Below, piece after piece: positions 1 through 11,867 of a stretch of 64,000 bases of DNA (position 1 is its first letter; the number at the start of each line of letters is the position of its first letter). Under the pieces are notes generated by a model. It saw only the letters and a list, made by a program, of their open reading frames with translations, searched no databases and was not told the DNA's origin. Both the position numbers and the translations under genes were made by a program. The DNA comes from Adiantum capillus-veneris (Eukaryota > Streptophyta > Polypodiopsida > Polypodiales > Pteridaceae). The stretch is from assembly GCA_014529385.2 (NCBI GenBank), contig CM043966.1, positions 89,248,587 through 89,312,586 on the forward strand, given 5' to 3'.

Positions 1-56
1 AGAGAGCATGGAGAAGAATGTGTCCCCTAAGTTTGGACAATGGCATGTGCTCTTAC

Positions 57-58
<2 letters not shown>

Positions 59-142
<84 letters not shown>
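59..142. repeat. Compound microsatellite (CT)n(CA)n
   Basis: An uninterrupted CT run passes directly into a CA run of about 30 units. The same CT-then-CA order recurs at 422-525, 586-626 and 2386-2478. Confidence 0.98.
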
Positions 143-145
<3 letters not shown>

Positions 146-421
146 TGTCCGAGTTTTGGCTACAACTGCTCCCACCTAAGCCATTAACTCTGTACTCTCT
201 TGCTACCAAACCAAAATCTTAGTGGCTCAAGCAAACTTATGCACACCTATTGCCTTGATCGCCCATCTTCTACTACCAAGCATTCCCCACAAATTGACAG
301 TGCTTGTCCCCCTGTTTGCCTCTACATGATCATTAGTAGCTATCTTGATGAAGGTTTTGGTCTTGGTCTCGATGACCACCTCACTCTTTCTCTTTCTCTA
401 TATACTTGCTAGTAGCAGAGC

Positions 422-527
<106 letters not shown>

Positions 528-948
528 TTGACTACTACGATCTGCACTTTGTCGCAAAAAGGTGATTTGCACAGTCTATGTGATCTCCCTCTCTCTCTCT
601 CTCTCACTCACACACACACACACACATAGGCTGACAACTGGTTGTTACGCGTACAACTTTGACTATTGCAAGTCATTGGAAAAGGATGGAATCGCATAGA
701 ATCTGAACTACTTCATTCAATTGTCAAAGGATCTTTAATGTGTCTGTGGTAAGAAGGGCCACCCGATAGGGACTCAACAACTCAATTTCGGCATTGATCC
801 AACACGCCATGTAAATCAACCAAAAAACAACGTGTGGAGGTCCTCTCCTTCCTCTAATTTTTCAAACTCCACTATAATGAGTATAGATAATAGACTATTG
901 AATAATATAAAAAATCTATTGAGTACCCCAATGCTCAAGAAAAACATA

Positions 949-1885
949 GGTTTAGTATAATCCCACCTACAAATTTTCTCAACTATATCTAATGCACCGT
1001 GGAGGCCCTTGTTACGTGACATAAGGAAAGGGCTTGGGGTGGGGGGGGGGAACCAAGGCAAATAAAGAAAGAGAGTGGATTGGGTGCAGGAAAAGGGTCT
1101 CTCTCTCTCTCTCTCTCTCTAGGAAGGGCCACACACCCGTAAGATTTAATTTGAATGTTAGAACACCGACAACGATTGGACAAAAAAACTTAGGTTTAGT
1201 GTAATCCCATCTAAAAAATTTGAGATTTATCTCTATTTGTGAATGGCTTTTATCAAGCAAGCTAAGATGAAGCGGCTTGCTGAGAAGAAGAACTTGATAG
1301 AAATATAGTGTACTTGCAAAAATGTTCGGGTATGTTTTGGGTCACAGTGTGAAAATGTTGTATTGGTTGAAGATCCCTGTGCAAAGGATATGCTAAGGTC
1401 TGCATGTATTCTTTTTGAGTTAATTCAAATCAAGCTCTTAAGAGCATTTTTAAAAAAAACAAAGGTTAGAGAACATAAATTAAGGTTTAGAGGATTTACA
1501 AAGTGCACAGAAATTTAGTGCAAAAACCTTCAAATATAGCAAATTTGCCTCTAAAATGTTTGAAAAAAGGTATGGTATAGCCAAATGCTTGAAAAATAAT
1601 CAATTTAGTGTAATCTTACCTGCAAAATTTGAAGTTTATCTCTAAATTATAGATTTGAAAATAACGAAACCAATAAAGTATAGAGAAATTGAGTGTAAAA
1701 GCCTTCAAATATAATCAAGTTGCCCCAAAAATTTCTAGTATGCAAGTTTTCTAAGTTTTTAGGAGAAAGCACTATGCCCCAACTCGATTTAGTGTAAGTC
1801 CCTTTACAAAAGTTTGAGATTTTCCTTTAAACGTCATACAAAACCTAGTTTAGTGCAATCCCACTTACAAATTTTGAAATTCGCC
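949..1885 (+). repeat. Degenerate dispersed repeat, at least five copies
   Basis: A motif of the form TTTAGTGTAATCCCACCTAC followed by AAATTTGAGATTTATCTCT-like sequence recurs near 949, 1189, 1602, 1786 and 1842. Spacing is irregular and substitutions are many, so this is an old decayed repeat and not a clean tandem array. No coding capacity is seen. Confidence 0.55.
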
Positions 1886-2188
1886 TTTGAATTCCAAGTC
1901 AACCCAAAGGCAAGAGCACTGATAAAGCTCAAAGAAATCTAGTGTTGAAAAACTCCCGTTATCCACCTTTGTCATTTGTTGAGGTCTGCTCCTACCTTGG
2001 GCTTGCACATCTTCTGCCTCAGATTTTTTGGATTGAACTTTCCAAATTGCGTCAAACTCTCAATTTTGTCAATTCTCAATTTCATAGACGTCGATGTCGA
2101 TTCTTTATTTTTGATTCTCAATTGTGGATTTTGCCGATTGCCGCTTTGTCAATTATTGATTGTAAAGCCAATGCTTATTCTCCCTCCC

Positions 2189-2237
2189 CTCTCTCTCTCT
2201 CTCTCTCTCTCTCTAGTGCCGGTGTGAGAGCCCTCTC

Positions 2238-2289
<52 letters not shown>

Positions 2290-2385
2290 ACCAAGGAGAG
2301 CTTAGTATTCTCTCTCTCTCTCTCTCTCTTAGACACACACACACACACACACTCACTCACTCACACAGGCTGTAGTGAATGGTGC

Positions 2386-2479
<94 letters not shown>
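2189..2479. repeat. Cluster of CT and CA microsatellites
   Basis: Four CT tracts and two CA tracts lie within 290 bp (about 2189-2215, 2241-2288, 2311-2330, 2335-2352 and 2386-2478), separated by short unique spacers. Confidence 0.97.
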
Positions 2480-2484
<5 letters not shown>

Positions 2485-3292
2485 AACACATGAATAAACG
2501 GATCTAGCTTTGGAACTTCGAGCATCGAGGTCAAAGATCATTTACGACATGGAAGGTCCATGCGAGCCTCCGAAGGAAGATTCATTGAGCAACACATGGA
2601 GAAAATCTCTTTATGGCCTTCAAAATGCCACTCTTTAAATGATTTTGCGATATAAAAGTAGTTAGTGATCAGCCTTGAAAAAATTGAGGGCTGGAGTGAA
2701 ACATCCTCCCAAAAACCCAAAACCTATACGCTTAAGTATTATAAATTTAGATAGAATACAAAGGTCTTTTTGACTTTCCACCGCCAGGACTCATAAGTCT
2801 TTTCATTTTCTACCATCATAGTACTCACCCTTCACTTTTGCATTTTCAATTAAATGTTTTTTAAAGGTTGTCTTTGAAATGAAAGAGAATGTGACACATG
2901 GAGCCTGGAGGGTGTCTTCTTCCTTGAAAATTTTAAGCTGTTTCATATATAGTATAGAAGCTCGTAGTCCAAGTAAACTATGATGTAAGAGTGAGGGAAG
3001 GTCACCAAGTCTAATTAAGGGCCAATCACTTCAATCATAAAAAAAATGTTGATTGATTACAAATAGATGTTTATGTGTGATCAAAATGTAAGTTTGAGCC
3101 ATGTAGAGCAATTTTGTTTTTGTAGGCTGTAGAGATATAATGGTAGTAAAATTCCTTGAAATGGGCCATGGAACTAGTTGGAAATGGAAATTCCAAATCT
3201 AGAGATGTGTAATGAGATTAGGAACATTCAAAAGTCTCTAGAATTTACTTTAGGGATTTCAATGGATTTTCGTTGGCACAAAATGCCATAGA

Positions 3293-3519
3293 TATTGGAA
3301 TTAGGGTTGCAGAGAAATGCACACAGCTTGGGGAAGACGAAGGAAGCTCAAGGCACACAATAGAGAGTGTGTTACTTAGTGTGCAATGGAGAGATAGATA
3401 GCCCTAGAGTGATGGGCGTATATACAATGCACGGGGGAAAAAACCTCCTAAAGAAGGAAAAAATGCCTCGACGGTCCTAGTGTGTTCACACACATCACTA
3501 CCACATGTATATGGTAACA
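3293..3519 (-). repeat. Copia-1 3' LTR
   Basis: 227-bp LTR homologous to 7081-7307. It ends in CA on the right, but its left TG has mutated to TA. A TATATA stretch near 3419 could be the core promoter of the family. Confidence 0.95.
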
Positions 3520-3530
3520 AATCCCCCCTG
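3520..3530 (-). promoter_or_regulatory. Copia-1 polypurine tract
   Basis: On the minus strand, AGGGGGGATT directly abuts the 3' LTR. This is the expected plus-strand primer position. Copia-2 carries the same tract at 59597-59606. Confidence 0.85.
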
Positions 3531-3594
3531 GAGTGATGCGGTGAACGAGAGCTGGCACATGAGTAAAGGGAAGTGCCATGCCCTGAGGACAGGA

Positions 3595-6500
3595 TCAGTC
3601 CACAAAGGGGAGTAAGCCCAAAGCTTTGCGGAAAGCTTCAAGCTTCTCACGAGACAATGCCTTTGTGAAAAGATCTGCAAGGTTGTCCTGTGTTGGCATA
3701 TAAGCCAAGCTGATCTCTCCTGCTGAGAGCCTCTCCCTGACATAGTGGTAATGCACCTCAATGTGCTTTGTGCGAGCATGAAAAACTGGGTTCCTCGCAA
3801 CTGCCAATGCGCTCTGAATGTCAGTGTAGATAGTGCTGGCAGTGTCCTGTCCAACACCCAAATCAGCCATAAGGCGTCTGCGCCATACACACTCAACCGT
3901 AGCTGTGAAGACTGCCCTGTACTCAGCCTCACAACTCGAAGTGGCCACAGTAGGTTGCTTCTTGCTCAACCATGATATACATGAACTGCCAAGCATGAAA
4001 CAAAAACCACTTGTGGATACTTGCGTGTCAAAACAACAAGCCCAATCTGAGTCCGAAAAAGCATGTAAGTCTGGCGGCAATGATCCCCCCTTGGGATAAA
4101 ACAAGCCAAGATGTAAAGTGCCACTAAGGTAGCGGAAAACCCTCTTGACAGCCTGCCAATGCTTAGACCCTGGGCTATGCATAAATCTGTTGACCTGTGA
4201 GATTGCAAACTGAATATCCGGCCTCGTGTTGCATACATAAATGAGGCAGCCAACAGCAGTTTGGTAAAGAGTGACATCAGCAGGATCGCCAACATCATGT
4301 AGACTCAACTTCAAACCTGTTTCCATGGGAGTGGCAATAGGTTTGCAATCCTCAAGTCCAAACTTACATAGCAATGTCTCTATGTAACTTTTCTGAAACA
4401 AGGCAATACCACCATCACACTGCTTAAACTGTATACCCAAGTAATGATGCAACATTCCCAAATCTTTCATCTTGAAAGTAGCATTCAAATCAGCCTTAAA
4501 TTCAGCAATATGTCTCTCATTTGGTCCAGTGATCAGCAAATCATCAACGTAAAGAACCACAATGAGAAATACATCATTCTCACGCTTTACATACAATGTG
4601 CTTTCTGTTGGACTGTTACGAAAGCCTCGTTTAACCAAATGAGTGTCAGCTTTCTCATACCAAGCACGAGGAGATTGCTTCAACCCATACAAAGCCTTCT
4701 TACATCTGCACACTTTGTCCTCTTGTCCTTTTATGACAAAATCGCGAGGCTGCGTTACATAAAATTCCTCAAATATGTCACCATTCAAGAAAGCAGTAAC
4801 AATGTCTGATTGATGTACATCCCAACCAAAATGAGCTGCCAATGCACATAGAAAACACACAGTAGTCATACGACAAGTGGGAGAAAAAGTCTCTTCATAA
4901 TCTATGCCTTTTTGCTGTGCATAACCCTTTGCAACAAGGCGAGCCTTATGGCTATCAATCTCACCATCCGGCTTGCGTTTCAGCTTGTAAACCCACTTCG
5001 TACCAATGGCCTTTTTGCCAGGAGGCAAATCACATAAAGTCCATGTGTCATTTTCTATAAGTGCATCATATTCTGATTGCATGGCAGCCATCCAATTTTC
5101 TGAATTCTGTGCTTCATTAAAAGACAAAGGCTCCTCAACAACATGTAAACTAGACATAGCCAAAGCATAACAATCTGATGCATAAGATGCATGGCGAGAG
5201 CCTGAACGAGTACGACTAGACAAAGGTGCATCCAATTTACTGTCACGCAAAGTGTGCACCAGCCATTTTGGCATACCTATAGCCTGATCATTTTCAGCCC
5301 TTTCCTCATCAAGTACATCATGTACATCTGCATCAGTAATAGGCTGATCTAAAACATTTTCAGAAACTCCCATAGGCTGTATATTTGCCTCATTGGAACT
5401 TACATTCGTATTTCCACCACTGAAAAGAGGCAACAAAGTGTCATAAATGTCCTGTGAGCTTACATTACTGTCTCTAGTACATGACAGCAAGGGCTGAACA
5501 TAATCTTCCACAAACACTACATCCCGTGAAACCAGAATACGTTTTGTTTGTAGATGATACAACCTGTAACCTTTGCTTTCAGCACTATAACCAACAAAAA
5601 TACATTTGACAGCCTTATTATCCAATTTTCTTCGCTGCACTTGTGGCACCAAAGCATATGCCAAGCAACCAAAAACGCGCATGTGCTCAATAGAAGGCTT
5701 TCTATCATGCCATGCTTCATATGGAGTAATAGACTGCAAAGATTTTGTAGGACACCTGTTAAGTACATAAGTGGCACACATGATGGCCTCAAGCCAAAAA
5801 GAATGCGGCAAAGCTTGACTCTTGACCATACATCGTGCCATTTTCGTCAGTGACATGTTTTTCCTCTCAGCAACACCATTTTGCTGAGGTGTATAAGGCA
5901 CTGTACATTGGTGTTTTATCCCATGACTAGCCAGAAATGCATTAAATTCATGAGACATATACTCCCCCCCTCGATCGGAACGGAGGGTGCCCATAGTACA
6001 TTTCGAGACATTTTCAGCCATAGCCAGAAATTGTTTGAAGCACATAAAAACTTCGGACTTCGCTTTAAGCGGAAATACCCATGCATGCCTGGAGTAATCA
6101 TCAATGAAAGTCACGAAGTACAAGTAATTGCCCAAGGACGGAGTTTGCATGGGCCCACAAACATCACTATGCACAAGCTGCAACTTGCATGTGGCCCGAA
6201 TTGAACCATCCTTTGGAAATTTAGAACGCTGCATCTTACCCAAAATACAGCCTTCACAAACATGTTTGACAGATGCCTCAAGAGGCCCCAAAGAAGCAAC
6301 CATATCAGATTTCTGCAAACGTAGCAAACTGGCAAAATTCAGATGACCAAAACGTGCATGCCAAAGTTTTGCATTTGAAATAGCCCTTGAATCTGCAACA
6401 GCATTTGCAAAATTCTGTCCACACTTGTCATACAAAGTGACCTTATACAGCCCATGGCACAAAAGCCCAGATGCAACAATTTCATCACCAAAACTGAGAT

Positions 6501-6645
6501 CATGAACTGTACATCTGTCATCCACAAATTTGACTACAAGTCCAAGTCTAGCAAGTGCGGATACAGACAAGAGATTCTTCTTGATCCCAGGTACATAAAG
6601 TGCATCAACAAGTGTGAAGAAACTGCCATTAGCAGTAGTGAGCAC
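3595..6645 (-). CDS. Copia-1 pol polyprotein (integrase, reverse transcriptase, RNase H)
   Basis: A continuous reading frame of about 1016 codons. It opens within the protease C-terminal region (the stretch ending ALYVPGIKKNLLSVSAL). The GAG-pre-integrase HHCC zinc site follows (LWHARFGHLNF, then CEGCILGKM). The integrase core keeps all three acidic residues, in HSDVCGPM, TLRSDRGGEY and QNGVAERKN. RT has the GTKWVYKLK start and an intact YVDD box (LYVDDLLITG). RNase H keeps SDSDW, CEAEY and YTDIQSA, and the C-terminal end is ADLFTKAL. The frame is open upstream only to a TAG at 6661-6663, so the protease is cut off. All visible catalytic residues of integrase, RT and RNase H are present, which is unusual beside a missing gag. 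Confidence 0.95.
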   Translation of the reverse strand: MLTTANGSFFTLVDALYVPGIKKNLLSVSALARLGLVVKFVDDRCTVHDLSFGDEIVASGLLCHGLYKVTLYDKCGQNFANAVADSRAISNAKLWHARFGHLNFASLLRLQKSDMVASLGPLEASVKHVCEGCILGKMQRSKFPKDGSIRATCKLQLVHSDVCGPMQTPSLGNYLYFVTFIDDYSRHAWVFPLKAKSEVFMCFKQFLAMAENVSKCTMGTLRSDRGGEYMSHEFNAFLASHGIKHQCTVPYTPQQNGVAERKNMSLTKMARCMVKSQALPHSFWLEAIMCATYVLNRCPTKSLQSITPYEAWHDRKPSIEHMRVFGCLAYALVPQVQRRKLDNKAVKCIFVGYSAESKGYRLYHLQTKRILVSRDVVFVEDYVQPLLSCTRDSNVSSQDIYDTLLPLFSGGNTNVSSNEANIQPMGVSENVLDQPITDADVHDVLDEERAENDQAIGMPKWLVHTLRDSKLDAPLSSRTRSGSRHASYASDCYALAMSSLHVVEEPLSFNEAQNSENWMAAMQSEYDALIENDTWTLCDLPPGKKAIGTKWVYKLKRKPDGEIDSHKARLVAKGYAQQKGIDYEETFSPTCRMTTVCFLCALAAHFGWDVHQSDIVTAFLNGDIFEEFYVTQPRDFVIKGQEDKVCRCKKALYGLKQSPRAWYEKADTHLVKRGFRNSPTESTLYVKRENDVFLIVVLYVDDLLITGPNERHIAEFKADLNATFKMKDLGMLHHYLGIQFKQCDGGIALFQKSYIETLLCKFGLEDCKPIATPMETGLKLSLHDVGDPADVTLYQTAVGCLIYVCNTRPDIQFAISQVNRFMHSPGSKHWQAVKRVFRYLSGTLHLGLFYPKGGSLPPDLHAFSDSDWACCFDTQVSTSGFCFMLGSSCISWLSKKQPTVATSSCEAEYRAVFTATVECVWRRRLMADLGVGQDTASTIYTDIQSALAVARNPVFHARTKHIEVHYHYVRERLSAGEISLAYMPTQDNLADLFTKALSREKLEAFRKALGLLPFVD

Positions 6646-6900
6646 AATCTTTCCAACTCCCTAAACTGGATAAGAGGAGTTGTTGGCACAAGTGACTGAA
6701 TTCCCATGAGGGACAGACTCAAGAGAGGTAAACAATTCATGATGTGAGGTAATGTGCTTTGTAGCACCACTGTCGAAATACCACACATGTGAATCTGCAG
6801 CAACTGATAAGCATACATCATGGACAGCAGGATTGTAAGTTCACTCTGTGCTAAAAGCCCATTCTGCATCAACATCAGCAGTACTGCCTATAGTGGAAAC
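6646..6900 (-). pseudogene. Copia-1 protease remnant
   Basis: Upstream of the open pol frame, the same frame encodes the aspartic protease region with an intact active-site motif (VWYFDSGATKHIT). It is broken by a TAG at 6661-6663 and a TGA at 6841-6843. Just upstream, near 6900, the sequence switches directly from leader to this segment, marking the gag deletion junction. In Copia-2 the stop positions are open, but the active-site Asp-Ser has become Asn-Asn. Confidence 0.85.
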
Positions 6901-7066
6901 GGAGGCCGAAATGAGCCCAATTCAAAATTCTGAGCAGACCAAGCTCTTAGAGCTTACCCAAAATATTGGTCGACCTACGAACGCTCTCTAAAGCTCACTG
7001 AAATCGGAGAAAGTGAGCAGGTGTGTGTTGGAGCAGCTGGCGACTAAGCCCGGGAGGACGTGAACT

Positions 7067-7078
7067 GCTCTGATACCA
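7067..7078 (-). promoter_or_regulatory. Copia-1 primer binding site (initiator Met tRNA)
   Basis: On the minus strand TGGTATCAGAGC, complementary to the 3' end of plant initiator Met tRNA, starts 2 nt after the 5' LTR. Confidence 0.93.
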
Positions 7079-7080
7079 AT

Positions 7081-7307
7081 TGTTGGAATTAGGGTTGCAG
7101 AGAAACACACACAACTTGAAGAAGACGAAGGAAGCTCAAGGCACACAATAGAGAGTGTGTTACTTAGTGTGCAATGGAAAGATAGATAGCCCTAGAATGA
7201 TGGGCGTATATACAATGCACGGGGGAAAAAACCTCCTAAAGCGGGAAAAAATACCCCGGTGGTCCTAGTGTGTTCACACACATCACTACCGCATGTATAT
7301 GGTAACA
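7081..7307 (-). repeat. Copia-1 5' LTR
   Basis: 227-bp LTR with TG/CA termini, homologous to 3293-3519 and in inverse orientation to the Copia-2 LTRs at 54473 and 59607. Confidence 0.95.
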
Positions 7308-8141
7308 ATAGAGAATGACCATGATACAATATCTTTACTACCTAATAAGCCCCTCTAGAACAAGGGGATACATGTGAGAAAGCACTAGAAGCATTGAGAA
7401 CCAATGTTCGGGAAAAATCATTTTTCCAAACATACAAAATGTCCCTTTCTTAAATTTTCCAAGAGGAAATTTTAGAAAATTAGGTTTTTTTTTGGGTTTT
7501 TACACTAATTTTCTCTATTTTGAGGCGTTTCTCCTTTTCCCCTTGCCTTCAACCAACATTTTTGGAATTGAAAATGGCACGATATTAAGTTGAGGCACAT
7601 TTTTCCTGAACAGTGTTCAGACAATAAGAACCTTTGTTTCTAGATGATATTTCTTTTAAGAAATTTGGTGTACAAACTTTTTGAATCGAAATAGGTTGAA
7701 AATGATCCTTGAACCACGTTTTACACATCTCAAGAGCAGTACAAGAATTGCATAAAAGTGTGTGCATATTAAGTAAGACTAGGAATGAGAAGGAAAGGCT
7801 AAAAGAGATCCTCTGTCACTCATTCAAGATTTAAACAAGGTGATTCGTGAAGGTTCAATTTGGCATTCTAAAACAATAAAATGAACAAGGTGAGAAGTGT
7901 ATATGTCCTACATGTCCTTATTATTTATTGGCTCTACTCTTAAAGTTTTCGTTAATTTAACCCGAAGATTCCTTCTCGTTAGCTTACCAAAAATGTAAAT
8001 TGTCCTTTGTTGCATGTTCATGCACGAAGAGACTCCTCCCTTCTGCCTCACCAAGTTCTCCTAAGCAAAGCTCTCCACATGCTCCTACCCTAGCATGTCA
8101 CGAGAGTGCAGCTTTTGCACCTGCGCACAAAGAAAGGAAAA

Positions 8142-8145
<4 letters not shown>

Positions 8146-8180
<35 letters not shown>
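8146..8180. repeat. (GA)n microsatellite
   Basis: Uninterrupted GA array of about 17 units. Confidence 0.97.
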
Positions 8181-8182
<2 letters not shown>

Positions 8183-9177
8183 TTGCATGCCTGTGTAGGT
8201 GCTATGCAACTTGCCTACCCTGCACCCCTCATACTTGAGCCGACATGGGAAAGATCTCAAGCTCTCCCTCCCTCTCTCTCTCTCCCCCCCGCTACATGCT
8301 CTGTGCAAATTTTCCGCTCCATTCATTGGGCAGCACCGAGCACAGGGGAACACCCACCTCGCGAGATCGCAGACCTCCATTGCAATCCCACCACTCTCCA
8401 TCAGGACAAGGTCCAACACACATTGTAGCTGTATTTCTTGCTGCTTTGAAACATCACATAGAGAATTAGCTCCCACAGGAGCTGCGCAAATCCCAACGCT
8501 GCCATTGTCCCCTGCTCAGAGCAATAAGAAACCTGTGTGCAAGAATTGCCTCGTTCAAACCCGCGAGACCATGACACCATGCCCCTCCGAACCCTGTGCA
8601 CTCATGTGCTACAAAGAGACGGAGAAAACGATAATCTATATGGACCTGCATGAATGAGAGAGAGAGAGAGAGTGAGACAGAGTGGACACATGGACACAAC
8701 GATATTTTCTTTTCCTCGAAGCTAATATGTGCCAAGCCTTCCCAAGTCAAGGAGCATGCCAATTGGAAACGCCAGGACAATGGCCACTTACATGCTACCA
8801 ATGGGATCATGACAGAGTGACACTCCATGCATGAGACCATCGCATGCGTTGAAAGTAGGGATAAAACATCTCCCTCTCCCTCTCCTCCATGTGCACCAGC
8901 TCGTAAGGCTTGGCCTTTCATTTTTTGTTCAACTACCTTTTTCTTCTCAACTCAAGGGAGAATCTCACTTGATTCTCCCTAAGAAGACTCAAAAAAAACG
9001 TTTTGGACATACTGAAGCTAAAAGGAGGAGGTTTAAATGAGTACTTATAGCGGCATGTCATTTTTGTTTTGTTTAACTATAAAATTGTATTGTCCATATA
9101 TTGTCCACTTAAACGACAAGATGAAAGGTGCACATTAATATTTTTAAATGAATAAATGAAAAAGAATTAAATCATTA

Positions 9178-9700
9178 GGTTGAGTTTAAGTGAAATCAGT
9201 GTTTGAGAAAGGATTGCATCAGTTTAGTTTTGAATTGGTTGAAAATTAAGACTAGCCGGTTGCAAACTATGGTAAAGGGAAAAAAAATTGATGAAATATG
9301 TAAGAAAATGGTTCAAAAATTTTGCAAATTTCAAAATTTCTGTTGTGTTTCTGGTTTGCTTTTTTTTGAGAGAAAAAATCAACCGTAAAAGAGAAAGTCA
9401 AGCCATGCGAGGTTCTGAAATGAAAGGTGAAATAACAAGTGAAAGAGTCACGATGGCTTTCAAAAACAATAAGAAAGTGACAAAATTGCTAGGGTGAATT
9501 AAACTGGTATCAGTGTTCGCGAAAGGATTGCCTCAGCTTAGTCTTGAGCTGATTGAAAATTGAAACTAGCTAGCTGCAAACATGGTAAACGGAAGAAAAA
9601 CAAATGAAATATGTAAGAAAGTCGTCCAAAAATTTTGCAAATCTCAAAATTTTTGCTAGTATTTTCGGTTTCTTCTTGTGAGGAGAAAACTCGACCAGCA
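9178..9700 (+). repeat. Degenerate tandem duplication, period about 310 bp
   Basis: The segment starting near 9178 (TCAGTGTTTGAGAAAGGATTGC and onward) recurs near 9493 with the same order of blocks: GAAAGGATTGC, GGTTGAAAATT, GAAATATGTAAGAAA, AAAATTTTGCAAAT. Divergence is substantial. Confidence 0.75.
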
Positions 9701-9830
9701 ACCGCTTAATAAAAGAGATTTTCTCGAGCGTTAACACAGACTGAAATCAAGCTATAGAATGCAAGAAATGTAAAGCCATGTGAAGTTATGAAATGAAAGG
9801 TGAAATAAAAAAACTAATTAATATGTGTGC

Positions 9831-9905
9831 GTGTGTGCAGAATTTATTAAGATTATGCAAGGTGAAGCTTTAATTTAGCATTCTAAAACAATAGAATGCA
9901 ACAAA
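9831..9905 (+). repeat. Dispersed repeat, copy 1 (GCAAGGTGAAGCTT family)
   Basis: Shares the blocks ATTATGCAAGGTGAAGCTT, TAGCATTCTAAAACAATAG and AATGCAA with copies at 11627-11735 and 11868-11975. A more decayed relative lies at 7820-7880, and the 3' block alone at 9755-9805. A GT-rich stretch precedes this copy and the one at 11627. Confidence 0.75.
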
Positions 9906-11626
9906 AAAAAACAAGGAGGAAAACAGGTGATAAAATCACAAGGCCTGTAGTATAAATATTGGAACTACACACCATCTCATTTGTCATAGAAATCTATATA
10001 CAAGCACACGAGAAATTTGTTAGGTTTGGTGTGTGTAGGAACATGGAGCAAGAGAGAGAGCTCAAGAGGAGGACGAGAAGGAGAAGAAGAAGAACAAGTA
10101 ATCTCAAAATCCATTTGCCCATAGAGCTGAATTCTGAGAGGAAGAATGGCCATTCGTTGATCCCAAATCCCAAATTTTTTCCTTGCCATTAGTTACCTTT
10201 CCCCTCTAATGCGAGGTCAACACTGAGCGAGTATATGCTCACAATTATAGGCTCTCTCTACCATTTATGACATCTTTCTTTGATGCTTGAGAGTTGTCAT
10301 CGTACACGATTCCTTTACTTCCTCTCTCCGTGTCTACTTAGATTACATCTCAAAGGTACTTCGATTGGAAGGACGAGAAACCTTTTCCACGAGGATTTCT
10401 TGCTAAACAACACTAGGCCTTTCCTGTACGACAAGAATAGCCTCTTTCAAAGCAGTGCATTTTTCCTTACTCCCAAGAGGCCTTAACCAATCCTAAATCA
10501 AACTTATACACTTGCAAAATTTTGGAAAAGGCTATGCAAGTTTTAAACTATTTGTCAACATACTTTTGAACAATAATTTTTTTTTGTGATGAGTTATTAC
10601 TGAACATGATACAATACTTTCAAAGTTCTAAGCACGTTCTGGTCCTCATGGAACTTGTGCTCTGCTACATCGAACATAATACAAGTCGCATGATGCATTC
10701 TTGCCTTATCATAATCTATATTGCATAAACAAAAGCATTGCTCCCATCTCAAGCGCCACTGCTCGACTGTAACAACAATGCGAGTAGGCAATGAACCATT
10801 ATACTTTAGAGACTTTAGGTCCTTCAGTTTCCATCTTGAGACCCTTAACTGGCATACCATTGGGTCCACTTCCTGATCATGCATACCTACATGTGTCTTT
10901 GTAAATTCTCCCTATGAGTCAATTATTTTCTCTTTACCTTCTAGTTTTGTTTCTACCGATTGCTGCATTTGATTTGTCAAAATTTGAAGACTCGACTTCT
11001 AATATACTTGGTCTCTTGTCCATAGCAATCTCCATTTCAACAGCAATGGGTACTTGGAGCAACAACTCCTCTATCGTTTCTTGGTTCTCGTCGGATTTCA
11101 TTCTGTTTTGTTTTCTTCTCCCCCTTATGTCATCTTTGGCAAAGGCTTTGGCAACGGTGCAACATCTAGTTTTTTCTTGATCTTCTCACAGATCCAACGT
11201 GTTAACCAAGTATCTATGAATTGCTCTCTCTTCGCCGCTACATAGGGTAGGGGGAGAGAGTGGGCATGACACAACAATGAACCCTAGGTGAACACTGAAC
11301 TCCGGCACAGTGCCACTAAATAAAGCCTCGCGTCACTTGTTAATAGTGGCCCTCACATTGAAACGGACGGCCCCTCATATTATAATTACTCAAGATCATG
11401 AGCTGATATATTCACTTTGCATTCTGATGAGTATCTCTATCTTTTTGGATCTCATTTTAAACAAGAATGTCTTCTAACGTCTCTCTCTAATGAGTGTCTT
11501 CTCTTTCAACCAATCAATCATAAAATTAAACATTTTAAAAAAATAATCTTCCCTTTTTCACTAAAAAAAAGAGAACACATCACTATGGCCTTAGCCCTTT
11601 GGGCAGGCCAAAAATGTGTGTGTGTG

Positions 11627-11735
11627 TGTGTAAAATTTAATAAAATTATGCAAGGTGAAGCTTCACTTTAGCATTCTAAAACAATAGAATGCAAGAAAAG
11701 TAAACACATGTAAGGATGTGAAATGAAAGGCAAGT
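11627..11735 (+). repeat. Dispersed repeat, copy 2
   Basis: Near-identical core to 11868-11975, preceded by (TG)n at 11616-11630 and followed by AAATGAAAGG. It begins 240 bp before the next copy. Confidence 0.8.
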
Positions 11736-11822
11736 CTCCATCATGCACTCAAAACGATGCAAGACTCCCTAACCCAACACAACACAACACTAAGAGTTTC
11801 TTTTAGAAAGCCAAAAAGAACT

Positions 11823-11862
<40 letters not shown>

Positions 11863-11867
11863 TGTGT

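Larger units (their letters stand above)
3293..7307 (-). mobile_element. Copia-1 LTR retrotransposon, gag-deleted
   Basis: Complete element of about 4.0 kb on the minus strand, bounded by 227-bp LTRs and flanked by a perfect 5-bp target duplication ATAGA (3288-3292 and 7308-7312). The initiator-Met primer site lies next to the right LTR and a G-rich polypurine tract next to the left LTR. The internal order GAG-pre-integrase, integrase, RT, RNase H is Copia order. Gag is missing: compared with the related Copia-2, the leader near 6900 jumps straight to the protease region, so about 1.2-1.3 kb has been deleted. The two LTRs differ at about 15 of 227 positions by eye, so the insertion is not recent. 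It cannot be autonomous without gag supplied in trans. Confidence 0.96.

Noticed and set aside
8000-8921. Several overlapping open frames of 70-150 codons on both strands
   Set aside because: Low-complexity CT/GA and CCT composition keeps multiple frames open. No conserved motif in any of them.
10043-10192. Short ORF after a TATA-like box
   Set aside because: Arg-rich, 49 codons, no homology or conserved context. A gene cannot be claimed.
10597-10884. 95-codon minus-strand frame with a vaguely gag-like pattern
   Set aside because: Only a weak W...W and Cys pattern. No neighbouring retroelement domains, LTRs or zinc knuckle to support it.
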